A stretch of 64,000 nucleotides of DNA, taken from assembly GCF_014529535.1 (NCBI RefSeq), contig NW_023503493.1, positions 19,562,001 to 19,626,000 on the forward strand, written 5' to 3'. Shown in pieces: positions 1-13,000 of this stretch. Numbering within the stretch: position 1 is the first letter of the stretch; each line of letters starts with the position of its first letter. The position numbers were made by a program, and so were the translations under genes. The DNA comes from Bradysia coprophila. Its lineage: Eukaryota > Arthropoda > Insecta > Diptera > Sciaridae. The notes beneath the pieces are model-generated. The model saw only the letters and a program-made list of their open reading frames with translations. It was not told the origin of the DNA and did not search any database.

Positions 1-217
1 CTTTGAAGAAAAACAAGAACTTGATCTTGCCGGACCAAAAAGATTATCAAAAGGAATTGGAGCGAAATTATCTGAGATTCACTGAACGTTTGGCGCCATT
101 GATTACTATTTCACCGACACAGACAATTGGAGTTGTAAGGTGTGCATGGCACTTAATTGTACAAATATCTCGGAACGAGACTAAATTTTTTCTTTTCACT
201 TTTAGTGCCAACAGTAG
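1..217 (+). CDS. 3' end of an unrecognised gene, cut by the window edge
   Basis: A frame is open from the left edge (first full codon at 3-5, a TTG, so no start is implied). It runs to a GTAAGG donor at 135, with an acceptor (cttttcacttttag) ending at 205. Joining 3-134 to 206 keeps phase 0 and adds only Cys-Gln-Gln before a TAG at 215-217. The visible stretch of about 47 residues is charged and Lys/Glu-rich, then hydrophobic ([13 protein letters not shown]). I do not recognise it. A second frame is also open from the edge to a stop near position 92, so the choice of frame is not certain. Reading through the intron would instead end at 245. Confidence 0.3.
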
Positions 218-249
218 CAACAAAGGCACTCCATTGCGCTGGTAAAAAA

Positions 250-958
250 TCATCATGATCTTCGTAGGGTAAACGGGTTAGTTACGGGCCCATCTGCCAG
301 TGAATGTGTGCTTGAAAGAGATAAAGCCAGAGGCTCGTCACTTAAATAAATGGGCTCGTAGCTGACCTGTTTCCCCTACTAATTTTTTTAATCAATAAGT
401 TACAACCAAAAAATGAAATGCACTCGCTTTATTTTACATATTTATTTTTTTCTAGCCTTTAAATTAGTCTTAGTGTCACAAAAAAGCGTAGCAATGTAAT
501 CGATGAAAATTTTATATTTCTACTGGAACACCAAAATTAAAGTAATCTCGTAGATTATCTAGAAAATTGAGTTTCTAATTTTTCGCACAACAGAAATCAA
601 CTTTACTTCGCACAACTTTACTCATGTGTCCAAAATCTTATATTGGAACACCGATTATGACCAAAGGCACAATTTTCTTAAAAGTGTACCTGACATTATG
701 AATTGAGGGCTTCGTCACGCAAAGATGACGATTCTTTTGTATTTTCTATATTCGAAGATTCTCTAGTAAATTAGGTCTTGAAGTTACTGTCTAAGTCACA
801 AGTCGAGTAGGTTTTGAAGTACAAACAATCAGCCGCCAGTGAAACAAATTTAACCAAGTTCATCAAAATGTTATTTTAATAGGACAAGATTATCACAAAT
901 AATTATTATAATTCAGTTCGAGTGCATGAAACCCCAGAATGGATGTTGCAATCATATA
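250..958. other. Intergenic, no gene seen
   Basis: AT-rich sequence between the tail of the first gene and the stop of the minus-strand coiled-coil gene. I see no long frame, RNA gene or clear repeat here. Confidence 0.5.
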
Positions 959-1644
959 TTAGTAATCATCTAAAGCTGAAATTTCGTCACTGTCATCAGC
1001 TCTATTACCACTGTTATTAGAATCTTCATGAAGGACACCATCTAGCGCTTGGGACATCAATTCCGGTACTTTCTGCTCTACATTTTTTATTTTCTCAATC
1101 AAACTATCGACACGACCGCGAATCTTACGCACCAAATTGACCGATTCCATGTTTTTCTGATGAAGTTCGCATTGGTTCAATGACACCTTCAAATTGGCTA
1201 GATGATTTTCGTACTCGTTCATTGCAGAAACACTGAGGCAATTGCTTTGCGTTAATTTAGCGTCGATGTACTTGAACATTAATTCGAATTGTTGAACGAT
1301 ATCGTTGGACTGGATGTCGGCTTTTTGCAACAGTTGACGAATCTTGTTGACGCGTATCTCGTTTCCAGCCAACATAATAAATTGTTGAATCTCGTTGGTT
1401 GTGCTGATATAAGATTCGATTAGGGCCAAGTGTCGCTTAAAGCTTTCGGCTATAAAATCATTCAATTTTCGTTCACTTTGCTCAATTTGATTCCGATCCG
1501 CGATATAGTTGAGCATTTCGCGAAGACCATCGGTTTCTGTAATCAACATCTTCACAGAATCATTCGACCTAAGGACAAATACAGGTAAAAGTATTACATT
1601 TTTCTGGTCCTCGATTGGCTCAATATGCAGAGTTCTACTCACAT
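959..1644 (-). CDS. Small coiled-coil protein, start codon split by an intron
   Basis: Not recognised. Exon 2 is 1568-959 (stop 961-959). The uninterrupted frame continues upstream to a GTG at 1642, but that GTG begins a strong donor (gtgagt, 1642-1637), and a good acceptor (acctgtatttgtccttag) ends at 1569. Splicing joins AT at 1644-1643 to G at 1568 and makes the start codon ATG. The same frame upstream meets a TAG before any other ATG. The product is 203 residues beginning MSNDSVKMLITETDGLREML. It is rich in Leu, Glu, Gln and Lys with heptad-like spacing through about residue 170 (several coiled-coil segments), and ends in an acidic, Ser/Asp-rich tail (SDEISALDDY). There is no signal peptide or membrane segment. 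It could be a subunit of a cytoplasmic or organelle-positioning complex, but nothing in the sequence names one. The 72-base intron and the unusual start are inferred from splice signals only. Confidence 0.6.
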
Positions 1645-2244
1645 TGTTGTTCTAATAATAATTGCTATCTAGTTATACGATGTATTTGCAAAAATCCGTT
1701 GGTGGAGCGATGTTTTAAATTATTCGAATCTGCGCAATGTAAGACCACTACAAGTCAAGGCAAATATAATTTTATGACTTACAATGACAGACAGAATGTG
1801 TTGCCTGATTCGGTTCACACGAAGTATTATAGTAAACAAACCAAGAGCGGCGGATGTGTTTTTGGCGTATAATTTAAATAGAAATACTCTTTTAAGCTTT
1901 GGTTAATTCGGTCTTTTATTATACAAAGACAAAGCGTGTGTTACAAAATTGAAGTAAAAGATTTTGTAAAAATAGTCAATGACAATCATTTAATTCAGTG
2001 TATAGTCGTTATTCGAACCATTTTCGTTATTGCAAATTTTTGTTCATTCTGTGAAAGTCTACTGATCAATAAACACCTATATTGTTGGATTGGGATATTT
2101 TCCTAAATCACTAAATACGGACTCTGCTAACAAGATGTACGTAACAGTATTTAACAGAATTATAATGACATTTATATATAGTTGGAGAATATTCTTTAAG
2201 CTAGAATTTAGTCTACTCAACTCCTTTATATTAACTGACCTTGC

Positions 2245-2887
2245 AATTAGTTTTTCAGACGGACCAATATCTGCCTAGCAATAAGACTTTCAACACGCAA
2301 TGTGAAAAACATGCGAATGAAAACCGTTTTCCGAAGTCTCATCATCATCATCTTGTCCTACTCGGCGGGGGGCACTAATAAATTGTATCCATAGCACACG
2401 GTTCAGCGCCAAGACTTTCACTTCGCTCCAAGTATTTTCTTGGTCCTTGGCTTCTTCGATGATTGTCCTTTTCCACGTAATCTTTCGACGACCCCTCTTC
2501 CTGTTTCCCTGTGGATTACAATCTAGCGCAGATTTCGCTATGTCATCACTGGGTCTTCGTAGAGTGTGTCCGATCCACCAATTCCACTTTCTTCTCCTGA
2601 TCATGTTCTCAACACCGGCTATGCGCCACAAATGTTCGTTTGACGAAAAGATCTTCAAGATTCATCTTAAAACTTTGTTCACAAAAACTTGAATCTGTGA
2701 TGCTATCGAGTTTGTCAACAGCACTGAAAGACAGTTTGTGTTGAAGATACGAATCATCAGGTTCCTTGAAATTTGTGATGATCTCCAAATGTTGTTCAAC
2801 GCTCCAAATGATTGTCGTGTTTTTTGGATCCGGTATTGAAGTCTCATCATCGCTCGGCAGATATTGGTCCGATTGAAAAACTAATTA
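2245..2887 (-). mobile_element. Decayed RTE-like non-LTR retrotransposon fragment bounded by inverted repeats
   Basis: On the minus strand two frames, 2850-2662 and 2658-2290, encode in order the end of a reverse-transcriptase region. The first has RIQKTRQSFGALNNIWRSSQ and the second has RRRKWNWWIGHTLRRPSDD followed by NPQGNRKRGRRKITWKRT. These are the C-terminal motifs of RTE/CR1-type elements, as I know them from the family. The frames are separated by a shift, and the stretch expected between LSVLL and SIASQIQ is deleted, so this is a dead fragment with no 5' part, endonuclease or catalytic RT core. The block lies between two inverted copies of about 40 bases (2245-2290 and 2841-2887) that match at most positions and share the core cggaccaatatctgcc. 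The right copy overlaps the coding remnant, so the inverted structure may come from rearrangement of the retroelement itself and need not be a DNA transposon end. Confidence 0.75.
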
Positions 2888-5800
2888 CTTTTTTACTGTA
2901 GTTCTGAGTATTATGAACTACCAAATGCTAAAGGAAACTAAAAATTATGGGTGTCCACTCGGACTTCTATTCTGACGAGTTTCTTCGTTGTTAAAGATCG
3001 TTGATAGCAAGGTTGATAAGCTCGTTCTCATAAGAGGGGTTCTAACGCTAATCATATAAAATCTGGTTAAAAATTCGTTCATTCATTAGTCAATAGTAAA
3101 ATGTTAAAAAAAAGATCGCGGAAGTTACTACCTCAAATGTTAGCATCTTTAACAAATGACATATTTCAACTTATCAGTACAAAAACATTCCGCGATGTTG
3201 GACACAGCAACAAATAATAGCCACGATTCTTGTAGACGGACGAAATTGCATTCGTCGTTGCTAAATTTTTCGTTTCATTCAATAAATAAATTTTCTTCCG
3301 CGCGTTTAACAATGATCGTTTATATTTAAAACTTAAAACCTACGATTATTTATGTGCAACATAATGTATGTCCCAGCATACCTGTGTGTTATCAGCATAA
3401 AGTTGTAACAACAAAGTTTTTATTGACACTCGATCATATCGCATATTGATCAAAATCATGCACGTAATGGATTATATCATTTCGATTGGTTATTTAGACA
3501 TATCTGTTGATGAGCGAAACAAAATATGGGAAATAAACCTTTATGTATATCAATTTTATCGATTTGAAAATAAAAATTATTTATTTTATTTGATTGAATA
3601 ATGAATGAAATATTTTTATTAAATAACTCTCATTGTTGGCTAAAAATATGCGATGAATGGATGAATAAAATCCATGAATAATCGTTAGAGATATGGATTC
3701 ACAACGAATAGATATAACAGTGATTGACGAATTGTGTCTCATTAATAACAAAATGTAAATAATGTTGCATGGAGGTGTGTAAATTGGAAGTTGAATGAAT
3801 CGATTATGCGCCGATGAATTAGGACATTTCATCTTAACTAGGATTCCATTAAAAAAGATCGTTGAAATTTTAATTTTCATGTCAACATATTAGTTCTTAT
3901 ATGTTATGATGAGAAAATACAGCTGGTACTGATCAATCAATAAGTCCAAAGCACCGCTAGGTGCTTTGATACTTAGAGTAATTATACTCTAAGCTCTGAT
4001 AAGTCTCATAGTCAAATAATTTCGTTTAGCATGGGGTTTTATTGCTCAACCCTTTACAAACGACAAGTGTATCACCATCTGTTTTCTTATATTAAGTCTT
4101 TGATATTGAATTTTAATTGTTACATTACATTTTTCAATATAAGCCGATATAATCCAGAAGTTGTCGCTTATAGACCGAGAACGATAGCGAACATCAGCTC
4201 CTCATAAGGGCACCTACTGCCCAAAATTGTGAATATTTTCAGTTATCATTTACGATGTCCGATGTGTACTTCAATACCTTGAATACCAATTAGTGCCAAT
4301 AACATATACAACTATTATAGACCACACCACACGTTCTAGTAGGATATATAACAATTTCAGAAGTGAATGAATAGAATCATATTTGCACAATGACAATGAA
4401 ATTCTATCGATGTACTTTCCGAATCATTTAATTAAAATTTAAAAAAATTGCACAACCACAACCATACAAATTGGTAAACAATATCATGCTGTTTCCAACA
4501 AAATACCGGCAAACATTTTCGTTTCAAATTTGTTAACAAAAGTTTCTGCAATTCTATCCAATTGACAAATCATTTTATTGGATTTTCCTTTTCAATTTAT
4601 GGAAAATAAATTTTATTTGATTTATACTGCCATAGAAAAATATTAGTTACATGCTTGCAATCGGCTCGTGATCTTTTTTTGGTAATCTCAGCATGAGAAA
4701 ATATATGTAAATACCGAAAAGTTAATTCGAAAAAAAAAATCGAAGTTAATTCATATGCACCAAAACCTAATAAACATCGAGCGGTATATATGCATATAAG
4801 CATATGTTATATAATTGTATAAATCAATGTTAAACAATGAATTATCCAACACTGGCTAAAACCATATCGACTAAAATTGAGTCAAGGTTGTTTAGTGGCA
4901 TCTTCACTTCATAATTTATGTGGTGTTGTTGGTTATTACTTTTTTTTTCAAAAAAAAACGACACATATGAACCTGTCTTTAAAAACATATGCGATCCATA
5001 GATTTGATAATATTTGTTGCTATTCACGTGATAAATCAAACGAAGAAATAAGTAGCAACCAGATAGCTTGATAGCTTGATGCTAAAAAGAGTCTTTGACT
5101 TGTTGCATATTATTTGAATGTGTAAAATTGGGTGTGGGGTTCTATATGGCTTAAATGTTTATTTACAAGCCAATCAACTATACACATCGACACATTCATA
5201 TTTCGTCGACTGCAATGAAAAACATTTATTTATTTGTATTATACTCTATGCCAATGGGTGCAAAACATTTTAAAATTTAACTTGAAATTTTCATTACATT
5301 GAACCATTAGCGAAGAACAGTTGCATCACTCTGCAGACTCTTGACACTATACTTAGTAGATATAATGTATGATTCATATCAAACTGTCGTGTATGTAAAC
5401 ACGTAATAAATATTTGATATTTGATCGAATCGATTAATTTGTATGCTACTCATGACGCATGCATAGTCACTCAATAAATTTTGTGGCACGGTTCACCATT
5501 TATAAATCGACCACTTCTATGTATCGATCAAATAACAAATCAACGTGTTATGGTTTGATTTATTAGAAATTCAATCACAATCATCAAGTGTAAAATATTA
5601 ACTTGATGCTAAAAGCAAATACAGTGTGACCCCAGGAGCAGAAACATAAAATCTATTTTAAATTAACATGAATTCGACCTCAACAAAGAATTTGCAACAA
5701 ATTTTACGCAGATGTGACCTTCGACAACCACTTACTTTACACAGTAAGCCAAAATCGAAACGTCTTCATTTACATACGTCGTTTCAACAAAACTTCTAGT

Positions 5801-6893
5801 GGGGTCGTTCACAAACTATCTTGACTCCATCACTATCACAGGAAAATGTCTCGGAATTGAGGGTCAAAGTCAGAAGTATAGGGAAACGGTAAAGTGTAGG
5901 CAGTGCAGTTAGAAACTTCCAGGGGTACTGTTATTAAATGCTTAAAACCGTAATCTTAACCGTCACTCTTTTGACAATATTTTCTAGGAGATGGTCATTG
6001 AGTACTTCAGGAAATTTAAAATTTTGTGAACGGGCCCGTTTGCGGTTGAGCAGAACTTGATACCATAATAGCTCATTTAACGAACTATTCCAAACAGTTC
6101 CGAGAAAAATCGTTCTAATTTACTCGTTATTTACTCCGTAGCTCTAGAAGATCAGTCGTTAATTGGTAGCACAAACTACGATTACACGCAAAAATCATGT
6201 CAAAGAATGTAAAAATGGAACGTACAACAATGAGAATAATAGATAATAATCAAACAACTATCATTTGTCCGAATAATATGTGCCAATCTTATTATTGTAT
6301 TGCTAATCGAATCGAGTTCATTCATTAAATATCAATGACTAATTTAATTGATATTCAACCGTTGATGACCTTTTTGATGATAATAATTTAAATTAAGTTT
6401 ATCATCGAATTGCTTTGTTTGGCGATTCGTTTTATATATTTCCACGTCACTTTTTATGGAAACATTAAGTCGCGTGTGGTGTTCAACCATTTCATTTATT
6501 TCTTTTGCCATTTTTATTAATACTTCAAATTTGATGGTTAATCACAATGTTTACATTTTAGTTATGCAAATTTTTGTTTTTAATACAAAAAAAAAGTATT
6601 TAATTACTTACTCTACATCTCACTGACTGTGAAGCCATGTGACTTGCTGCTTCTTTTATTGACGTGTCATATGATTTGACGGATGGGTTAACCTCATAGA
6701 AACGAGATGTCATCTGCAGTTGACTACAGTGCCAAAATTTCTTCACTGTGATACACTGTCCAGTTTCAGTACCCTATTTAGAGGCCCACTAATGCTTGAA
6801 GTGCGTTGTTTAAATTCATTTTCCGTTTAGTAGCTACATTTCCGGAACTCATTGAAATCATGAAATTGAAATTTCACAAATTGAGATGTACAT
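2888..6893. other. Intergenic, AT-rich, no gene seen
   Basis: About 4 kb with only short chance frames. Apart from a pair of adjacent small hairpins at 3947-3993 I see no structured element, RNA gene or conserved protein. Confidence 0.5.
3947..3993. repeat. Two adjacent perfect 9-bp hairpins
   Basis: Arms 3947-3955 and 3960-3968 (caaagcacc / ggtgctttg, loop gcta) are followed three bases later by arms 3972-3980 and 3985-3993 (cttagagta / tactctaag, loop atta). Both stems are perfect, with 9-bp arms and 4-base loops. No function is evident. Confidence 0.6.
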
Positions 6894-7393
6894 GTTAAGG
6901 GCAAATAACGCAAATAACGCTCTGTTGCGTTACAATTTTTAAGACTGAAAACTCTAGTTTCTAGAAAAAATCGTAGTTTCAGGCATTAGACTGATCCTTC
7001 CTCTATTGCCTCAAAGTGTTAAAAATTTGATCTCAGTAACTGGTCATACAAAACTATTGCAATTGGCGGAGGTCTGCATTTTCAAACCCATGTTCTACGG
7101 CGATCTCCGCTATCAAAATTTTTTCTCCGCCAATAACGGATTTGTTCCATAGTTTTTCACGCTCTATCGTCTCCAGCAAGTTTTATTCGTTCACCACAAA
7201 AACTCAGGCGTCCGCTGATAGACGATTTTACAGATTCTGAAAATTTACCATCATTATGTGGGACGACAACAGAAACTTTCGGGGATGGAAAGAGCTGGAA
7301 AAACTGTGGAACAAATCCATTATTGGCGGAGAAAAAATTTTGATAGAATTGCCGAGGCTCTAAAGTTCCAATTCACAAAAATATGCCCTTAAC
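6894..7393. mobile_element. MITE-like inverted-repeat element, about 500 bp
   Basis: The outer ends are gttaagggca (6894-6903) and its exact reverse complement tgcccttaac (7384-7393). Inside, 7111-7165 and 7291-7345 are near-perfect inverted copies of about 55 bases, sharing for instance tatcaaaattttttctccgc with only a few mismatches over the arm. There is no open frame for a transposase, so this is either a non-autonomous DNA element or a foldback unit. No clear target-site duplication was found by eye. Confidence 0.6.
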
Positions 7394-9277
7394 TTTAAAC
7401 TCTATTTTAAACATTTCCATTTTTGAACTTAAATTAGTATTCTTAAATGAAACAATACTTAGAGCGCTGCGCTGATAAAATAGACTTGAAGAGATGGCCT
7501 CCAACAGCAGCTACCTCGTCCTTAAATGCTAAAAATGAAAGGACGATAACATAAAGAACTACAATGGCTATTCATCTGCAATCAATAATAACGCCAAAAT
7601 TAAGCGATAAGGGGAGTGCTGTGCTAAAAATTCACAGATTATACATCAACCAATAGGTGATACTTTAAACGAAAGAAGTGGAAGGTTAGCAAATGTTACC
7701 GTAATTCACTTACATCGACACTTGTTGTTTGTAAAACTAATTTTTCTGGGTTTTGATATTTTCTTTACTAGTTTTACATTTTTACCAATGTTCTATCTAG
7801 CTAGATAGCAGTAGTTGATATATAATAGTAGATGAACCCTTAAACCCCACTTGTATGATGCGATGATGACTCCAACGAATTCTAAAAATATCAAAGATCG
7901 AGGTTTCACACGCTGTACTTGCACCTTTTCCACTCGGAACTGATTTTTAATGAATAATTAAAACTCACAATTCCACAAAACAGGTATTTTCGATTTCTAC
8001 ATGAACATGATCCGGCTATCTTACCGTAGGGTCATTTGCTATTACATCACTTTTTTAATTGGTATAAAAGGTTTAATCATAACAATTGCAATTGTTTCGA
8101 ACAGGATCTATCAATGAGCTTCAAGATAAAAAAAATTCCGTTTGACGTTCGAAGAATGTTTCCGTTTTCTTGAACGAAGGTTTTTCTAATATTTCTGTTT
8201 ATAATAACAAATTTGAATTTGTTAAATAAATAATGAGGCATAGATGTATACCAAGCGAAGGTGTTGTTTGTACAATCCATTCTGTAAAATTGATTTAAAG
8301 TGGTCTGGACATATACATCAAAGTCAATAGATTAAAAATTTGCCCCGTACGGTTATTCACATTTTATGAAAAATTACCATATGAGTTACATCACTGTGCC
8401 ATATGATCCGTATGTTTCGATACAGTATTAATTCAGTCGCTGTGCTTTTACCTACATTTCAAGCCACTTAAGTAATTAACAGAATATCATTATGCCTTTA
8501 TTTAAAAGAATATACAAAATTGAATGTTAATTACTTAGATGCATGATCGGTAATCGTTTCTTCTCGAAGAAAAAAACATAAAATTAATAATAAAAAAAAT
8601 AACTGGTATGTGTATTATATGAATTAATATCATCTCCTTTTCTCGATTTGTAATTTTAATTTGTATCATCAAGGCTTCTTATCTCAATTTCAATCACATA
8701 CACTTCGAGTCGATCTAATTTCTTCTTTTTCAGATTTTTTTTTGCATCGAAATTCCCTTTCAAAAATCTTTAGTTTATTGCTCATTGCGGTTGAGTTGTG
8801 TGTATATATTTATTATCGATTCAATGTCAACGATTGAACGTTTTATTTATTTTATTTTAATGTTTTTGATCATACTCTGTGATGCGATACGATTAGTGAG
8901 TTGTTTGTATTAGAACAAATACTTTAGAACGATCCGCTTTAGTTAATTATGTACCGCTTATGTCTGCTCTACTGTTTATAATCATGCGGATGAAAACATA
9001 TAATTTGAGGAACGGATATTATACAACTTCTTATGGTAAAAGAAAGAATGGAAGCTTTGCCAAAAGCTTTTGAATTGGAAATTCCATCTGTACCCATACT
9101 ATATGTATATGTTTGAAATTAATCCCAAAATTATCTATTTGTTATTTAAGTTTTTTTATTTTACCTTAAAAATTCGCATAGGTCAAAAAATAAAAGTCAA
9201 ACTGAAATTAAAAAATAAAAATTTCATCAAAAATCCTTGAAGTGGTAGGATCACTATGATACAAATATATTTAGTCG
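7394..9277. other. Intergenic, no gene seen
   Basis: AT-rich. The only item noted is a perfect 16-base palindrome, ctatctagctagatag, at 7793-7808. Confidence 0.5.
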
Positions 9278-10020
9278 AAGCCATAGAACATTCTGCGTTC
9301 ACGAGAGCGGCGCAAAATGCCATGACGGTTTCTGGTAGAGTTCGAAGCCCTGACTATGAAAAGCTCGGGTGCCAGGCTGCATTCCTGGTCGTTTTCGAGA
9401 AAAGAGGGGGAAAATACAGGGTGTCAACACATTCGTTTTCGAGTATTTTCGGCCAGATAAAACAAAATATTTAGCCACATCGATAGAGAATAAATTTCCT
9501 AAATTGTAGAACTTTTTCCGAAATTTATACATTATAGGGTGGTCGAGGGGTGGATAAACGTAAATTCCGTTCGAACCTTGTTTTTTTTTAACAAATGTTT
9601 TCTTGTTTTTTTCTGTTTTTTCTTATAAACAAAGAAAAAAACAAAAAAACATGGTACTTCTTTCGGGTTTTGTATTTTTAATTTTGTTTTTCTGTTTTCT
9701 TTTTAATTCTTCCTGTTTTTAATTTGGTTTTTCAGTTTCTTACAGTTGTTTTTTCGGTTTTCTTCTTGTTTTTTTTTCGGTTTTTTCTTGTTTTCTTCGG
9801 TTTTTTCAGGTTTTTTCTGTTTTTTCTTGTTTTGCAACAAATTTATGTTTGTTTTCTATCCCTTCGAACCTTGTTTTTTATGTTTATCCACCCCTCGAGG
9901 GTGGTTGAAAAAATGTCCCCAAAGTCAAAAAATATTTTCGAGTACCGATTTTTTCACTGTTTTTTTTGCGTTTTTGAACCTAAAAAAAATATTTTAGCCA
10001 GAATAAATGTTCTACGGCTT
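9278..10020. mobile_element. Nested inverted-repeat element with a T-rich low-complexity core
   Basis: The outer ends 9278-9292 (aagccatagaacatt) and 10006-10020 (aatgttctacggctt) are inverted copies with one mismatch. An inner exact inverted pair of 16 bases lies at 9544-9559 (cgaggggtggataaac) and 9882-9897. Between the inner pair a direct repeat (ttcgaaccttgttttt) occurs at 9570 and 9863, flanking about 270 bases made almost only of T with G and C (tttcggttttcttgttttt-like units). The long Phe-rich frames here are products of that tract, not genes. No transposase is present. Confidence 0.55.
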
Positions 10021-13000
10021 TGATGCGGGGAAAGGTTCATATCGATACGACCTGTTTCACATCGGTTAGCGGCCACAGGTTGCTTACTAACACACAAAAC
10101 GTAGTAGTGACAACTAGAGTAAATTTTTTAGCCAGTAGTTTTAAAATGAAAAATATTTCTTTTTTCGGAGATATGTGTCTGTCGAGACTAACGTTTAAAA
10201 AGATTTTGGAGATATGTTGTAGAACAATTTTTCCTGTGATATTTTTAATAATATATTATCACGCCCATACAATTTTGTCAGCAACTTCAAACTCGACTGA
10301 GGCCGTAGCTCTGCTCTTGTAGCTCGAACTATATGGTTATCGATCAATGAAAAATCATAAAATAGATTCAGATTCAAATCAAAAATACAGAAGTAAGTAA
10401 ATACATTAAGTTTTAAAATTAGGACAATCTTCGACGAAAATAATGAAGTAAACGATTGGGATGAAAATAGTTTGAAAGAAAAAAGCAAAAGATTCGTAAG
10501 TACAAGATTCGTTAATTCGATGTTGGTAATATGTGAATGGGCATAGGACATACTGTTTACACTGTTTGTGATTTTGTACTCACAGTAACTTTCTTGCATT
10601 TTATATTAGGCAATCGGAAATAAAACCATTAGCAGAGAGGTAAGTTTGTTTCATGTTCATAAAATCAATGATTCAATTGTTTCAAGTCCATTCATACTTT
10701 CTAGTTATTATTTTATAAAAAAAGAGTTGAGGATTTTCTAAAATTTGGTATGCTGAAAATAACCTTTCCATTCCATGCTGTACAAATGGAAAAACAATAT
10801 TATTCATCCCATCAAACTGAAAGATTAATTTCTTAACTCCACACAAATTCCGCAGAGTATTTTAATAAATTCTCATTTCGCGTGTACCAGTGTACGCAAA
10901 CCGTATGCACAGCACACTAAAAAGTTTCTTGCAACTTTTTTTTTTAACAGAAAAATCTTTCATAACTTTTAATTACCTTAAACTGTCAACTTTGGTTTAT
11001 TTATATATTTGTATTTCATTCATTCAAACATTATTTTTGTACAATAAACTGCATTATGTCACACATAATGTGTAACATATATGTAGTAAATGTACAAACA
11101 TATAAAACATCACACGCTCACGATACAAAAAATAAAACTTTGATTCAAAGCTTTTTTTGTTGCTTGTTTTGTGTGCAAAATATCATATACATATACCATA
11201 TACCATAGTTGTATATGTAACATTTTTTTGGAGAGAGAAAGATACCGCCGAGCGGTATTGTGCAAAAGATCGCGATAAATAACATTTTGTATTCAATGAA
11301 TTTTTTGGCACTTTTGTAGCATTATATTACTATGATTGATTAAAATCGCATCAAATTTTAATATCGATTAACTTTCTATCGATTACATTTTTACACCAAA
11401 TCAACATTTTTTCGCATATTTTATAGAAGCGGAACGTTTGTCATTTTATCTTTTACTTTTTTTTTGCAAGCAATAATTTTGACTATTTTACCATTTTACT
11501 ATGGAAATCAAACGAACCCCATTCATAAATGTTTAACTGTATGCCATATGTTTTATTAAGTAATATTTTAGTGTCTTTTTAAAAATATTTTGAAATATGG
11601 GAATCAATCTTGAGACATAGGCCCGAGACAGCGTCTCCAGAAATTATTTCCTAAATGAACATTAGGGAAAGGAAGAAGTGAAGGCTATTAATGGAGGTGA
11701 AGGATGAAGGTTGATGTCGCACAATAATAGTAGACGTACTTTTATATACCAAAATGCTTATGTTGAAACTAATGAAGTAACAGATTTTATAACAAACACT
11801 AGAAATGAATTTATATTTAAGAACAGAAGTAACATATTCAATGATTTGATTATACTTTGACACATTTTTCATTTGTAATATATCAATTTTCACATTATGT
11901 TTTAACAAATCAGGAAGGAAAGAAATGAAAAGAATGCACATAATAAAGCAATAAAATAATTGACGCAATACCGGCGACGCAAGCTACATAATTCAATTAA
12001 CAATTTCCTCAAAACACATACAAAATCCTTGCCACAACCAACACACGCCATGCATACACTCCTAATTACTGGTCAATGAAACAATCTCGTGTCAAAATTC
12101 AGTCAATCATATCCAATAAAGTCATATGATCATTATGACATCTCGCACAGAAATAATGTGCAGCAACAAAAAAAAAGTTTATTAATTATGAAGAAGAAGT
12201 TTATCCGTATTCTCAAACGACCAATTTAAACGTTCTAACTATTACCATATCTTAAGGATGTTTTTCGAGAAAAAAAAAGAAGAGAGAAAAAAAACTGGTT
12301 ATTTATTAATTCCGGGTTAAGAATTTAAAATATCAATGAAATGTGGCGCTATATCTACATTTGGTATTAAGAGTAATGAAGAAGTGTTTATCACATATAT
12401 TTAGCAAAAAAGCCGGATCTTGTAAAAAATGAATCTGCTTTTCGACTTTGCATTCTGGGGAATTTTTTTTATGGTTTTTGCATTTTTATTCTTATTCTTT
12501 CGTCAGTATAAAGCTGGTCAATTCTACTTTATGGAAAATCATCTTTTGCAACTTCTTCTCAGAAAATTAAAGTTGGGCGCCAGCTATTTCATATGTCTGG
12601 AGATTGTTCGTCCAATAGAATGTTGTGTACGACTGTACATTTCGAGTTGAGTAAATCGTCACCGATTTTGAAGCATACATTTTTACGGAAAAAATGTAAA
12701 ATTTGTGGGTGTTCGAAAATGGACAAAATCGATCGAGTGGGTTCGAAGAGAGCGTTCCATTTTAGAAGATTTTGTAAAGTTTATCATTCATATCAACAAG
12801 ATCAACAAAAGGGCAGTGGAATGGAAAAAAAATGAAAACATCTTCACGAAATAGAAATTAATTTATAAAAATCAGTTAACATTGTGCCAGAGAGCCATTA
12901 CACCTTAAGTAATCGTTTAGCTTACACACACTCGACACACTCCCTAAAATGAGGATTCATACGGTGTTTCAACAACAATTTGCTTTGGTTTTTCGGTCTC

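Noticed and set aside
1569-1642. GTG-started N-terminal extension of the coiled-coil gene
   Set aside because: GTG starts are not expected in an animal nuclear gene, and the segment is bounded by strong splice signals.
9724-10023. Phe-rich 83-99 codon frames
   Set aside because: Products of the T-rich low-complexity tract, with no start context or motif.
12429-12650. Hydrophobic 73-codon frame
   Set aside because: AT-rich Phe/Leu run without splice context or recognisable motif; likely chance.
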